Assembly (NCBI RefSeq): GCF_038397775.1
Contig: NZ_CP151650.1
Location: 496,001 to 560,000 of the forward strand
Length of the DNA stretch: 64,000 nucleotides
Reading direction: 5' to 3'
Source: Pseudomonas sp. RC10
GTDB lineage: Bacteria > Pseudomonadota > Gammaproteobacteria > Pseudomonadales > Pseudomonadaceae
The notes under the pieces were generated by a model, which was given only the letters and a program-made list of their open reading frames with translations, made no database searches and had not been told where the DNA came from. The position numbers were made by a program, and so were the translations under genes. This document shows positions 17,284-26,229 of this stretch, piece by piece. Positions within the stretch are counted from its first letter, which is position 1. Each line of letters opens with the position of its first letter.

Positions 17284-18957
17284 ATGACGACTACAACAAA
17301 ACTTGACCCGCGCTGGTCGCGTCGTCGCAGCGAAAAGCAGCGGCGGCTCGAGCAAGTGCGTTCCCTCGCCGATGGCGTGGTTCTGCCCACCGACAAGATC
17401 GTCGCGGCACTGGAGGCGTTGATTGCGCCCGGTGATCGCGTGGTGCTTGAAGGCAACAATCAGAAACAGGCGGATTTTCTTTCACGCTCTCTGGTCAAGG
17501 CCGATCCCGGCAAGCTCCATGACCTGCACATGATCATGCCCAGCGTCGGCCGCGCCGAACACCTGGACCTCTTCGAACGTGGCATCGCCCGCAAGCTCGA
17601 TTTCTCTTTTGCCGGTACGCAAAGTCTGCGCATCAGCCAGTTGCTGGAAGACGGCCTGCTGGAAATCGGCGCGATTCACACGTACATCGAGCTGTATTCC
17701 CGCCTGTTGGTGGACCTGATTCCCAACGTCGTCTTATCTGCCGGGTTCATGGCCGACCGCGCAGGCAACATCTACACCGGCGCCAGCACTGAAGACACCC
17801 CGGCCCTGATCGAGCCTGCCGCGTTCAGCGACGGCATCGTCATCGTGCAGGTGAATCAACTGGTGGATGACGTCAGCGACCTGCCGCGCGTGGACATCCC
17901 CGCATCGTGGGTCGACTTCGTGGTGGTGGCCGACAAGCCTTTCTACATCGAACCGCTGTTCACCCGTGATCCGCGCCATATCAAGCCTGTTCACGTGCTG
18001 ATGGCGATGATGGCGATTCGCGGCATCTACGAGAAACACAACGTTCAGTCGCTGAACCACGGCATTGGTTTCAACACGGCTGCCATTGAGCTGATCCTGC
18101 CGACCTACGGCGAGTCGCTGGGTCTGAAAGGCAAAATCTGCCGCAACTGGACCCTCAATCCCCATCCGACCCTGATCCCGGCCATCGAAAGCGGCTGGGT
18201 CGAAAGTGTGCATTGCTTCGGCACCGAACTGGGCATGGAGAATTACATCGCGGCCCGCCCGGACGTGTTCTTCACCGGTCGCGACGGCTCGATGCGTTCC
18301 AACCGGATGATGTGCCAGCTGGCCGGGCAGTACGCGGTGGATCTGTTCATCGGCGCCACGTTGCAGGTGGATGGCGATGGTCATTCCTCGACCGTTACCC
18401 GTGGTCGGCTCGCCGGTTTCGGCGGCGCGCCGAATATGGGCCACGACCCGCGCGGTCGTCGCCACAGCACCCCGGCCTGGCTCGACATGCGTCAGCAAAA
18501 CCCGGACACCGATGCCTACCTCGAACGCGGCAAAAAGCTCGTGGTGCAGATGGTCGAGACCTTCCAGGAAGGCGGTAAACCGACCTTCGTCGAAACGCTG
18601 GACGCCATCGACGTGGCCAAGAAAAGCGGCATGCCGCTGGCCCCGATCATGGTCTACGGCGACGACGTGACCCACTTGCTGACCGAAGAGGGCATCGCCT
18701 ATCTCTACAAGGCGCGCAGCCTCGAAGAGCGCCAGGCAATGATCGCAGCGGTCGCGGGCGTCACCTCGATTGGCCTGCGCCACAACCCCAAAGACACCGC
18801 CCGCATGCGTCGCGAAGGTTTGATCGCGCTGCCTGAGGACTTGGGGATTCGTCGCACCGACGCCAGCCGCGAGCTGCTGGCCGCCAAAAGCATCGCCGAG
18901 CTGGTGGAGTGGTCCGGTGGTTTGTACAACCCGCCTGCGAAATTCAGGAGCTGGTGA
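17284..18957 (+). CDS. mdcA: Malonate decarboxylase alpha subunit (acetyl-S-ACP:malonate ACP transferase)
   Basis: A 557-residue CoA-transferase-fold protein that swaps acetyl for malonyl on the acyl-carrier subunit MdcC, starting the catalytic cycle of biotin-independent malonate decarboxylase. Diagnostic stretches are [17 protein letters not shown] near the start, [36 protein letters not shown] and the ending [13 protein letters not shown]. The length fits MdcA. Its stop overlaps the mdcB start (TGATG at 18955). It is the first gene of the mdc operon, 106 bp after fic. Confidence 0.96.
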   Translation: MTTTTKLDPRWSRRRSEKQRRLEQVRSLADGVVLPTDKIVAALEALIAPGDRVVLEGNNQKQADFLSRSLVKADPGKLHDLHMIMPSVGRAEHLDLFERGIARKLDFSFAGTQSLRISQLLEDGLLEIGAIHTYIELYSRLLVDLIPNVVLSAGFMADRAGNIYTGASTEDTPALIEPAAFSDGIVIVQVNQLVDDVSDLPRVDIPASWVDFVVVADKPFYIEPLFTRDPRHIKPVHVLMAMMAIRGIYEKHNVQSLNHGIGFNTAAIELILPTYGESLGLKGKICRNWTLNPHPTLIPAIESGWVESVHCFGTELGMENYIAARPDVFFTGRDGSMRSNRMMCQLAGQYAVDLFIGATLQVDGDGHSSTVTRGRLAGFGGAPNMGHDPRGRRHSTPAWLDMRQQNPDTDAYLERGKKLVVQMVETFQEGGKPTFVETLDAIDVAKKSGMPLAPIMVYGDDVTHLLTEEGIAYLYKARSLEERQAMIAAVAGVTSIGLRHNPKDTARMRREGLIALPEDLGIRRTDASRELLAAKSIAELVEWSGGLYNPPAKFRSW

Positions 18958-19844
18958 TGCGTGCACTCAACGTTGCATTCAACGACGCGCCGCGTTCGCT
19001 GCCTCTGGCCGAGCGTCTGGCAGATCTGGCGGTGGACGCGCTGATCGACGAAGCCGATCTGTCACCCAAACCGGCGCTGGTAGACCGTCGCAGCAGCGGC
19101 GCGCACAAGGACCTGCACCTGGGCCTGATGCACGCGTCGGCGCTGTCGCTATGGCCTGCATTTAAAGAAATGGCGGAAGCGGCCATTGAGATCGGCGAGA
19201 TTGGCCAGCCTTTGCGCGAAGCGATTGGCCGCATCGGTCGCGAAGGCGAAGTCGCAATGATGCGCACTACCGGGGGCGTAAACACCCACCGGGGCGCGAT
19301 CTGGGCGCTCGGTCTGCTGGTCACGGCCGCTGCACTTGATGCGTCTGATCTGTCGCCTGCGGGGTTGGGACTGCGCGCTGGGTGTCTGGCCTTGATCGAA
19401 GACCGTAATCAGCCCGTCAGCAACAGCCACGGCGCTCAGGTCGCGCGCAAATTCGGCGCGATGGGCGCACGCGAACAGGCGCAGATGGGCTTTCCGGCAG
19501 TCACGCAAACTGGCTTGCCACAACTCAAACGCAGCCGCTCGACAGGTAATGGCGAGCAGAACGCACGGCTCGACGCGCTGCTGGCGATCATGACCACGCT
19601 GTCCGACACCTGCGTGCTGTACCGCGCGGGCGAGCAAGGTTTGCAGGCCATGCAGCACGGCGCGCAAAAGGTGCTGGACGCGGGGGGCAGCGCGACGCTG
19701 AGCGGTCGACGCGCCCTGCATGAGCTGGATCAGCAGCTGTTGAGCCTGAATGCATCCCCTGGCGGCGCGGCCGATTTGCTCGCCGCATGTCTGTTTGTCG
19801 ATTGCCTGGAGCCTGCGCTCGGCAATGAAACGAGGAATGTCTGA
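18957..19844 (+). CDS. mdcB: Triphosphoribosyl-dephospho-CoA synthase
   Basis: A 295-residue CitG-family enzyme that makes the 2'-(5''-triphosphoribosyl)-3'-dephospho-CoA precursor of the MdcC prosthetic group from ATP and dephospho-CoA. Motifs include [18 protein letters not shown] and [20 protein letters not shown], both typical of CitG/MdcB. The start ATG at 18957 shares its A with the mdcA stop; an upstream in-frame start (18909) would lie deep inside mdcA. It ends 1 bp before mdcC. Confidence 0.94.
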   Translation: MRALNVAFNDAPRSLPLAERLADLAVDALIDEADLSPKPALVDRRSSGAHKDLHLGLMHASALSLWPAFKEMAEAAIEIGEIGQPLREAIGRIGREGEVAMMRTTGGVNTHRGAIWALGLLVTAAALDASDLSPAGLGLRAGCLALIEDRNQPVSNSHGAQVARKFGAMGAREQAQMGFPAVTQTGLPQLKRSRSTGNGEQNARLDALLAIMTTLSDTCVLYRAGEQGLQAMQHGAQKVLDAGGSATLSGRRALHELDQQLLSLNASPGGAADLLAACLFVDCLEPALGNETRNV

Positions 19845-19845
19845 A

Positions 19846-20145
19846 ATGGAAACCTTGTCCTTTGAATTCCCCGCCGGTCAGCCGCCACTTGGCCGTGCGC
19901 TGGTGGGCTGTGTCGGCTCGGGCGATCTGGAAGTGCTGCTTGAGCCCGGCGTCCCCGGCAAATTGACGATTCAGGTGTTGACCTCGGTGAACGGCAGTTC
20001 GGCTCGCTGGCAGCACCTGTTCGACCGCATGTTCGACGGCCAGACCCCGCCTGCGCTGAGCATCGACATCCACGATTTCGGCGCGACCCCGGGCGTGGTG
20101 CGTTTGCGTCTGGAGCAAGGCTTCGAGGAGATCGGTCATGACTGA
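19846..20145 (+). CDS. mdcC: Malonate decarboxylase acyl carrier protein (delta subunit)
   Basis: A 99-residue carrier that holds the acyl group through a phosphoribosyl-dephospho-CoA arm. The attachment serine is Ser25 in VGCVGSGDLEVLL, the position known for Klebsiella MdcC. I chose ATG 19846, with GAGG 10 nt upstream. ATG 19837 is too close to that ribosome site. It overlaps mdcD by 8 bp. Confidence 0.93.
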   Translation: METLSFEFPAGQPPLGRALVGCVGSGDLEVLLEPGVPGKLTIQVLTSVNGSSARWQHLFDRMFDGQTPPALSIDIHDFGATPGVVRLRLEQGFEEIGHD

Positions 20146-20989
20146 CAGCACTCGCTTGTTGAAACAGCACAGCTTCGTCGAACTCGGCGCCCGGCAGCGC
20201 GCCCGCGCCTTGCTCGACGAAGGCAGTTTTCGCGAATTGATCGACCCGTTCGCCCGCGTCACGTCGCCCTGGCTGGCGAAGCAGGGCGTGGTGCCTCAAG
20301 CCGATGACGGCGTGATCGTCGCCAAGGGTTCGATAGGTGGCCAGCCGGTAGTGATCTGCGCCATCGAAGGCGCCTTCCAGGGCGGCAGCATGGGGGAGGT
20401 CGGCGGCGCAAAAATGGCCGGCGCGCTGGAATTGGCGGCAGAAGACAATCGTAAAGGCATCCCCACCGCAGCGGTGTTGCTGCTGGAAACCGGAGGAGTG
20501 CGCTTGCAGGAGGCCAATCTGGGTTTGGCCGCGATTGCCGAGATTCACGCAGCCATTGTCGATCTGCGTCGTTATCAGCCGGTGATTGGTGTGGTGGCGG
20601 GCAGCGTCGGTTGCTTCGGCGGCATGTCCATCGCAGCGGGGCTGTGCAGTTATCTGGTGGTGACTCAGGAAGCGCGCCTCGGATTGAACGGCCCGCAGGT
20701 GATCGAACAGGAAGCGGGCATCGAAGAGTACGACTCCCGCGACCGTCCGTTCATCTGGAGCCTCACCGGTGGCGAGCAGCGCTTTGCCAGCGGTTTGGTA
20801 GACGCCTACGTCCCTGACGATATCGCGGCCATTTCGCAGCAGGTGGAAACGTTGCTGCAAAAAGGCACACCCGAACATGAGCGCAGCAGCCAATACGGCG
20901 TGTTCCTGCAACGCCTGTCGGCGCTGGACACCACGTCGCAGATCGACCCAGCCGCTGTGCGCAGCCTGTATCAAGGAGAACAGCCATGA
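20138..20989 (+). CDS. mdcD: Malonate decarboxylase beta subunit (carboxy-lyase)
   Basis: A 283-residue crotonase/carboxyltransferase-fold subunit that, with MdcE, decarboxylates malonyl-S-ACP to acetyl-S-ACP and CO2. Visible stretches are SFVELGARQRARALLDEGSFREL, IEGAFQGGSMGEVGGAKMAGA, VLLLETGGVRLQEAN and the oxyanion region GVVAGSVGCFGGM. It overlaps mdcC by 8 bp and mdcE by 4 bp, so translation is coupled. Confidence 0.95.
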   Translation: MTDSTRLLKQHSFVELGARQRARALLDEGSFRELIDPFARVTSPWLAKQGVVPQADDGVIVAKGSIGGQPVVICAIEGAFQGGSMGEVGGAKMAGALELAAEDNRKGIPTAAVLLLETGGVRLQEANLGLAAIAEIHAAIVDLRRYQPVIGVVAGSVGCFGGMSIAAGLCSYLVVTQEARLGLNGPQVIEQEAGIEEYDSRDRPFIWSLTGGEQRFASGLVDAYVPDDIAAISQQVETLLQKGTPEHERSSQYGVFLQRLSALDTTSQIDPAAVRSLYQGEQP

Positions 20990-21786
20990 GTGCATCGAGC
21001 CGTGGTTTGAACTGGTTCAACGCGCTGAGTGCGGGCGCTGCCGAGGTCGTCGGCCTGCCTACGTCGGTGAAGGCCGCTGACGGTCAACTGGGCGATCAGC
21101 CTGCGCGGTTCCTGGCCGTTGTCGCGGATGCGGACAACCGTTTTCCTCGTGCGCAAAACGGTGAAGTCGGACTGCTGGAAGGTTGGGGTTTGGCGAAGGC
21201 TGTGGATGCCGCCATCGAGCTGGACCGCCAAAATCCACAGAAACGCGCTCTGATCGCGGTCATCGATGTGCCGAGTCAGGCGTATGGCCGTCGCGAAGAA
21301 GCCTTGGGCATTCATCAGGCGCTGGCGGGAGCAGTTGATGCGTACGCTCGCGCTCGTCTGGCCGGGCATCCGGTGATTGGCTTGCTGGTGGGCAAGGCCA
21401 TGTCCGGCGCGTTTCTCGCTCATGGTTACCAGGCCAATCGCCTGATTGCCCTGCGCGATCCCGGCGTGATGGTGCACGCGATGGGCAAGGCATCGGCGGC
21501 GCGGGTGACATTGCGCAGCGTCGAGGAACTGGAAAAGCTCGCCGCGAGCATTCCGCCGATGGCCTACGACATTGACAGTTACGCGGGGTTGGGCCTGCTC
21601 TGGGAAACCCTGTCGGTGAGCCAGATTGAACAGCCTTCCGCTGGCGACGTAGCGGCCGTCGAGGAATGCCTGATCGCAGCGGTCAAAGACGTTCAAACCA
21701 GCGGCCATGACTTGAGTTCGCGACTGGGTGCGCCGAACCGGGCGGCTTCCTCCAAGGTGCGTGAACTGCTGCGGTCGCAGTGGTAA
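20986..21786 (+). CDS. mdcE: Malonate decarboxylase gamma subunit
   Basis: A 266-residue partner of MdcD in the carboxy-lyase heterodimer. Characteristic stretches are RGLNWFNALSAG at the start, IDVPSQAYGRREEALGIHQALAGAVDAY, VGKAMSGAFLAHGYQANRLIAL and PGVMVHAMGKASAARVT. The start overlaps the mdcD stop (ATGA), and its TAA shares a base with the mdcG ATG. The length is normal. Confidence 0.95.
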   Translation: MSASSRGLNWFNALSAGAAEVVGLPTSVKAADGQLGDQPARFLAVVADADNRFPRAQNGEVGLLEGWGLAKAVDAAIELDRQNPQKRALIAVIDVPSQAYGRREEALGIHQALAGAVDAYARARLAGHPVIGLLVGKAMSGAFLAHGYQANRLIALRDPGVMVHAMGKASAARVTLRSVEELEKLAASIPPMAYDIDSYAGLGLLWETLSVSQIEQPSAGDVAAVEECLIAAVKDVQTSGHDLSSRLGAPNRAASSKVRELLRSQW

Positions 21787-22418
21787 TGAACGCTCATCTG
21801 CCCGTGCAGCCCCATGACTTGTTGTGGGGGCTGCCCTTGGCCGCTGTACCTGCCGACGCTCCGGCGTGGGTGGGCGAGGTGGTGAGCATGGGGCATCCGC
21901 TCGTGGTACGTCGGGCGCAGGTCGATGAGGGCTATGTGGCGGTGGGCGTGCGTGGGCGTTCTCGGGGTCAACGGTTCGCTGCGGTGATGAAGCTGTCCGC
22001 TATCACCCGGCAGGTCAAGCCAGAGCAATTGGTGGCCGCTGTTGATAAGGTCGAAACCGACTGGCCTGCCTTGCGTGCACTGAAGCAGATTCGCCCGGTG
22101 CTGGATGCCGTGGGCTTGCCTTGGGGTATCGCGGGCAGCGCGGGTTTTGAGCTAGCGACCGGCATCAAGGTGCTGCACCAGGACAGCGATCTGGATTTGA
22201 TCCTGCGTGCCGACCGGTTCTTCAGTCGTGTGCAGGCGGCTGAGCTGGTGAAGGCGCTGGAAGACGCGAGTTGCCGAATCGACCTGCAACTGCAAACCCC
22301 ATTCGGCGCAGTCGCTTTGCGCGAATGGGCAAGTTCGGCGCGGCAGGTATTGCTCAAGGCCGACGATGGCGCGCGGTTGGTGAGCAACCCTTGGCAGCCT
22401 CAGGAGCGCGCAGCATGA
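21786..22418 (+). CDS. mdcG: Phosphoribosyl-dephospho-CoA transferase (holo-ACP synthase)
   Basis: A 210-residue nucleotidyltransferase that attaches the prosthetic group made by MdcB to MdcC. The motif GSAGFELATGIKVLHQDSDLDLIL has the Gly-Ser and DLDL pattern of nucleotidyltransferases. The ATG at 21786 shares a base with the mdcE stop and gives MNAHLPVQPHDLLWG. It overlaps mdcH by 4 bp (ATGA). Confidence 0.93.
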   Translation: MNAHLPVQPHDLLWGLPLAAVPADAPAWVGEVVSMGHPLVVRRAQVDEGYVAVGVRGRSRGQRFAAVMKLSAITRQVKPEQLVAAVDKVETDWPALRALKQIRPVLDAVGLPWGIAGSAGFELATGIKVLHQDSDLDLILRADRFFSRVQAAELVKALEDASCRIDLQLQTPFGAVALREWASSARQVLLKADDGARLVSNPWQPQERAA

Positions 22419-23350
22419 GCAGCTTGTGGGCATTTCCCGGTCAGGGGGCGCAGCAGGCGGGCATGTTGCACGCACTGCCGAGCGATCCGTTGATCGATGA
22501 ATGCTTGCGCGAAGCCAGCGATGCGCTGAACGAGGACGTGCTCCACCTGGACTCCCACGAAGCGTTGCAGTCGACTCGGGCGGTTCAGCTCTGCCTGCTG
22601 ATCGCCGGGATCGCGTGTTCGCGACGGTTGATGGCTCAAGACATCAAACCCGATTACGTCGCCGGCCTTTCGATTGGTGCGTATCCGGCGGCGGTGATTG
22701 CCGGGGCGCTGAGCTTTGCCGATGCCGTGCGCTTGGTGGCGCTGCGTGGCGAACTGATGCAAAACGCGTATCCACAGGGCTACGGCATGACCGCGTTGAT
22801 CGGCCTGGATCAAGGCGCGGTCGAGTCCTTGGTGCAGCAAATACACGGCGAAAGCACGCCGGTGTACCTGGCCAATATCAACGCCGACACCCAGTTCGTC
22901 GTCGCGGGTAGTGATCAAGCGATGGCCAGCGTTGCGGCCTTGGCGAAAGAGCAGGGCGCCGCGGCGGCGAAACGGTTGGCGGTCAGCGTGCCGTCCCATT
23001 GCGAGCTGCTGAGTGAACCCGCACAGACATTGGCCGAGGCGTTCGCGCAGGTCTCGATTCAAGCGCCGACCCTAAAGTACCTGAGCGGCAGCACCGCCCG
23101 CCCGCTGTTCACGGCCGACAAATTACGCGACGACCTGGCGTTCAACATGTGTCGGGTCATCGACTGGCGCAGCACCGTGCAAACCGCCTATGAGCGTGGC
23201 GTGCGCCTGCACATTGAAATGCCGCCCGGGACCGTGCTGACGGGGCTGGCGCGAAAAACGTTTGAACAAGGGTCGGTTGTCGCTTTTCAGGGCGCCCGGC
23301 TGGACACATTGAGCGCCCTGTCGCGAGAGGAGGACCTTCGCCACCCATAG
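22415..23350 (+). CDS. mdcH: Malonyl-CoA:ACP transacylase of malonate decarboxylase
   Basis: A 311-residue FabD-like acyltransferase that primes the system by loading malonyl on MdcC. The family start WAFPGQGAQ is at residues 5-13 and the catalytic serine is Ser86 in AGLSIGAYPA. The start ATG 22415 overlaps the mdcG stop; an alternative upstream in-frame start (22271) lies inside mdcG and lacks family similarity. A 63-bp gap with GAGG precedes mdcL. Confidence 0.93.
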   Translation: MSSLWAFPGQGAQQAGMLHALPSDPLIDECLREASDALNEDVLHLDSHEALQSTRAVQLCLLIAGIACSRRLMAQDIKPDYVAGLSIGAYPAAVIAGALSFADAVRLVALRGELMQNAYPQGYGMTALIGLDQGAVESLVQQIHGESTPVYLANINADTQFVVAGSDQAMASVAALAKEQGAAAAKRLAVSVPSHCELLSEPAQTLAEAFAQVSIQAPTLKYLSGSTARPLFTADKLRDDLAFNMCRVIDWRSTVQTAYERGVRLHIEMPPGTVLTGLARKTFEQGSVVAFQGARLDTLSALSREEDLRHP

Positions 23351-23413
23351 ACCGGCTGCTTTCGAAGAACACAAAAACAACAACTTCGACGATGCACAGT
23401 GAGGATAAGAACA

Positions 23414-23848
23414 ATGGTGATTTATGGCGTTGCGTTACTGGCTATCTGCACCCTCGCGGGGGTGATTCTCGGTGATTTGCTCGGCGTGCTGCTGGGCGTC
23501 AAATCCAACGTGGGCGGTGTCGGGATCGCGATGATCCTGCTGATCTGCGCCCGTCTCTACATGCAAAAACGCGGTGGCATGAGCGAAGGCTGCGAAATGG
23601 GCGTCGGCTTCTGGGGCGCAATGTACATTCCGGTGGTCGTGGCCATGGCTGCCCAGCAAAATGTTGTCACGGCCTTGAAAGGCGGGCCGATTGCAGTGAT
23701 CGCTGCCATTGGTTCGGTGGTTGTCTGTGGCTGCACGATTGCGCTCATCAGCCGCATCAACAAGGGCGAGCCGCTGCCTCGGGAAGACGAGCCCGTCAAC
23801 CAGGCGTCGGTGATTGCGCCGATCGTAACGCCAGCGGGAGGTCGTTGA
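23414..23848 (+). CDS. mdcL: Malonate transporter subunit MadL/MdcL
   Basis: A 144-residue membrane protein with about four hydrophobic segments: VIYGVALLAICTLAGVILG, GGVGIAMILLICARLYM, MGVGFWGAMYIPVVVAMA and PIAVIAAIGSVVVCGCTIAL. It is the small subunit of the sodium-dependent malonate carrier, acting with MdcM in the inner membrane. The ATG at 23414 follows GAGGATAAGAACA. The gap to mdcM is one base. Confidence 0.92.
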   Translation: MVIYGVALLAICTLAGVILGDLLGVLLGVKSNVGGVGIAMILLICARLYMQKRGGMSEGCEMGVGFWGAMYIPVVVAMAAQQNVVTALKGGPIAVIAAIGSVVVCGCTIALISRINKGEPLPREDEPVNQASVIAPIVTPAGGR

Positions 23849-23849
23849 T

Positions 23850-24611
23850 ATGTGGGATCTCATTCAGAAAGACCTGATCAGCCAGGGCCTGGTCACTGCC
23901 TTCGCGGTGGTCGGCGTGGTGATGTGGATTTCCGTGGTGCTGTCCAAGCGCCTGACCTTCGGGCGTATTCACGGCTCGGCCATTGCCATCGTGATTGGCC
24001 TGGTGCTGGCGTGGGTCGGCGGGGTGATGACCGGCGGTCAAAAGGGCCTGGCGGATTTGGCGCTGTTTTCCGGGATCGGCCTGATGGGCGCGATGCTGCG
24101 CGATTTCGCTATCGTCGCCACGGCGTTTGAAGTGCAGGCCACCGAGGCGAAAAAGGCCGGTTTGATCGGCGCGTTTTCGTTGTTCCTCGGCACCGTTTTG
24201 CCATTCATCGTCGGGTGCTGCGTGGCTTATGCGTTCGGTTATCGCGATGCAGTGAGCATCACCACCATTGGCGCGGGCGCTGTGACGTACATCGTCGGGC
24301 CAGTGACCGGTGCGGCACTGGGCGCAAGCTCCGACGTGATGGCGCTGTCGATTGCCACCGGGTTGATCAAGGCGATTCTGGTGATGGTCGGCACCCCGAT
24401 GGCGGCGCGCTGGATGGGCCTGGATAACCCGCGCTCGGCGATGGTGTTTGGTGGGTTGGCCGGGACAGTGAGCGGCGTGACCGCAGGGCTGGCGGCGACG
24501 GATCGGCGGTTGGTGCCGTACGGCGCGCTGACGGCGACGTTCCATACCGGGCTGGGCTGCTTGCTCGGGCCGTCGTTGCTGTATTTCATCGTGCGCGGGA
24601 TTTTGGGTTAA
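23850..24611 (+). CDS. mdcM: Malonate transporter subunit MadM/MdcM
   Basis: A 253-residue polytopic membrane protein with seven or so hydrophobic segments. The start is MWDLIQKDLISQGLVTAFAVVG, and Gly-rich segments such as IVIGLVLAWVGGVMTGG and GLIGAFSLFLGTVLPFIVG are typical of MadM. It is the large subunit of the malonate carrier and the last gene of the mdc transcription unit. A REP doublet and then an IS3-family element follow. Confidence 0.93.
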   Translation: MWDLIQKDLISQGLVTAFAVVGVVMWISVVLSKRLTFGRIHGSAIAIVIGLVLAWVGGVMTGGQKGLADLALFSGIGLMGAMLRDFAIVATAFEVQATEAKKAGLIGAFSLFLGTVLPFIVGCCVAYAFGYRDAVSITTIGAGAVTYIVGPVTGAALGASSDVMALSIATGLIKAILVMVGTPMAARWMGLDNPRSAMVFGGLAGTVSGVTAGLAATDRRLVPYGALTATFHTGLGCLLGPSLLYFIVRGILG

Positions 24612-24666
24612 GCGCCCTGCGCCATAATCCTCTGCGCTCCCCATCTTCAGCGGCTGACGCGATCTT

Positions 24667-24776
24667 TGTGGGAGCAGCCGGAGGTTACGACGGCCGCGAA
24701 AGCGGTGGGTCAGACGACGGATCTGTACCTGACCCCGCGCTTTCGCTGCCGTCGTAACCTCCGGCGTCTCCCACAG
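24667..24776. repeat. REP doublet, family D (GTGGGAG / CGTCGTAACCTCCGGC type)
   Basis: A long inverted pair. The right arm reads TTCGCTGCCGTCGTAACCTC and continues CGGCGTCTCCCACA; the left arm starts TGTGGGAGCAGCCGGAGG. It lies directly downstream of mdcM. The neighbouring IS begins only 4 bp after its right end. A solo arm of the same family is at 41530 and another pair is at 47231. Confidence 0.88.
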
Positions 24777-24806
24777 GTCTGAACTGCCCCCCAAAAGTTG
24801 GACAGT

Positions 24807-25613
24807 TTACGCCGCAGCCTGAGTCCTGTATTCAACAGGACTCATGCCATTGAGCCTCAGCTTGATGCGGTCATGGTTGTAGTAATGAATGTACTCATCC
24901 AGGCCGACCTTCAATTCTTCCACACTCTCGAAACGCTTCAGGTAGAAAAACTCTGACTTCAGCGTGCCGAAAAAACTCTCCATCGCCGCATTATCCAGGC
25001 AATTGCCTTTGCGGGACATGCTCTGCTTCACGCCTTTTTCGCTGAGTGCGTGGCGATAGCGTGGCTGTTGGTAGTGCCACCCCTGGTCCGAATGAACGAC
25101 CAGTTTGGGCGCGTCTCCCAAGCAAGCCAACGCCTTGTCGAGCATGTTCCCCACCAATTCGTAGTAAGGCCGACTGGCTGTTTCGTACGCGATGATTTCG
25201 CCGTTGTACAAATCCATCACAGGAGACAAGTAGAGCTTCTGCTGACCCACTTTGAACTCGGTGACGTCGGTTACCCACTTCTGTTTTGGCCGGGGTGCAT
25301 GAAAATTACGCTCCAGCAGGTTCGCGGCGATTTTGCCAACAGTCCCCCGGTAGGAACGGTATTTCTTGGGCCGTACGACCGATTGCAAACCCTGTTCGGC
25401 CATCAGCCGTTCGATGACCTTCTTGTTGACCAGCGTTCCTTCCTTTCTGAGCGCAAGCGCAATACGCCGATAGCCATACAGCCCTCTCTGCTTGTGATAT
25501 TCCTGCTGCACCCGTTCCTTGAGCGCCGCATGCCGGTCCGGTTTCTGCTCAGCCTTGACCTGGTAATAGAAGGTGCTGCGTGCCAGCCCGACCAGCTCAA
25601 GGAGGTCGGGCAA
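24807..25613 (-). CDS. IS3-family transposase OrfB (DDE integrase domain)
   Basis: A 268-residue rve-type integrase domain with catalytic Asp116 (VTDVTEF), Asp176 (VHSDQGWHY) and Glu212 (DNAAMESFFG), spaced D-x59-D-x35-E as in IS3 transposases. The frame is open upstream of 25613 through codons VLIVRKLKHRFPL, back to the orfA overlap. A -1 frameshift on the G5A5 run near 25660 would therefore give the OrfAB fusion transposase. The stated start is a TTG codon and may not be used. Confidence 0.92.
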   Translation of the reverse strand: MPDLLELVGLARSTFYYQVKAEQKPDRHAALKERVQQEYHKQRGLYGYRRIALALRKEGTLVNKKVIERLMAEQGLQSVVRPKKYRSYRGTVGKIAANLLERNFHAPRPKQKWVTDVTEFKVGQQKLYLSPVMDLYNGEIIAYETASRPYYELVGNMLDKALACLGDAPKLVVHSDQGWHYQQPRYRHALSEKGVKQSMSRKGNCLDNAAMESFFGTLKSEFFYLKRFESVEELKVGLDEYIHYYNHDRIKLRLNGMSPVEYRTQAAA

Positions 25614-25642
25614 TGGGAATCGGTGCTTGAGTTTGCGGACGA

Positions 25643-26155
25643 TCAGGACTTTTTCCCCCGTGTTCGCTCCTTTTCCTCGCGCAGGGCCTTGAGCTCCTTT
25701 AGGACAGCGTTCTCCATGCGCATGTACTCAAGTTCAGCCATCAACTGCTCTCGTGGCTTTTGTGCATCGTTGGTGTCGGTGGGTTTGGCGGGTTTGATTT
25801 TCATGGGCGTGTCGGCTGGCTGGATGGCAGTAGGGGTGACAGGACTGTCACTGTAATACTGGCGTTGCCAGATGCCTATCAGGGAGGACCGCCCAAGGTC
25901 AAAATGCGCAGCGGTCTGGCGTAGCGAAAGTCGATGCTCATGCATGTAGGTCAAGACTTGGCGCTTGAAATCCTCGCTGTACCGCCGCGCATACGACATT
26001 GGCTTGATGCTGTTGCCAGTCCGATAACTGGCGACCCAGCGTCGAAGGAGACTGAAGTCGATGCCAAAATGTCTGGCCACTGTTCGGAAGCCGTTGGTGC
26101 CGTTCAGGTAGGCGGTGACCGCCGTGAGCTTGAACTGCTCGGTGTACTTGATCAT
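25643..26155 (-). CDS. IS3-family OrfA (helix-turn-helix DNA-binding part of transposase)
   Basis: A 170-residue protein with two helix-turn-helix repeats: EQFKLTAVTAYLNGTNGFRTVARHFGI followed by LLRRWV, and EDFKRQVLTYMHEHRLSLRQTAAHFDL. It ends in a leucine/charged coiled coil (LEYMRMENAVLKELKALREEKER). The start MIKYTEQFK at 26155 is preferred over an upstream in-frame ATG that lies in the terminal repeat region. It ends in GKKS-stop, where the G/A run is the expected frameshift site into orfB. Confidence 0.9.
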   Translation of the reverse strand: MIKYTEQFKLTAVTAYLNGTNGFRTVARHFGIDFSLLRRWVASYRTGNSIKPMSYARRYSEDFKRQVLTYMHEHRLSLRQTAAHFDLGRSSLIGIWQRQYYSDSPVTPTAIQPADTPMKIKPAKPTDTNDAQKPREQLMAELEYMRMENAVLKELKALREEKERTRGKKS

Positions 26156-26229
26156 AGATCCCCCAGGGGTTGGATGGGTGTCCAACTTCTTGGGGGCAGT
26201 TCAGGTCATCACTGCATCCGAAATGCGTT

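Larger units (their letters stand above)
24780..26203 (-). mobile_element. Intact IS3-family insertion sequence (IS150-like), 1424 bp
   Basis: The ends are near-perfect inverted repeats: TGAACTGCCCCCCAAAAGTT on the left and, read from the right, TGAACTGCCCCCAAGAAGTT, beginning TG and ending CA as in IS3 elements. The flanks carry a 4-bp direct repeat GGTC (24776-24779 and 26204-26207), a target duplication. Inside are orfA and orfB on the minus strand with a typical slippery site between them. Both reading frames look complete, so the element is probably functional or recently so. It separates mdcM from mdcR. Confidence 0.93.
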
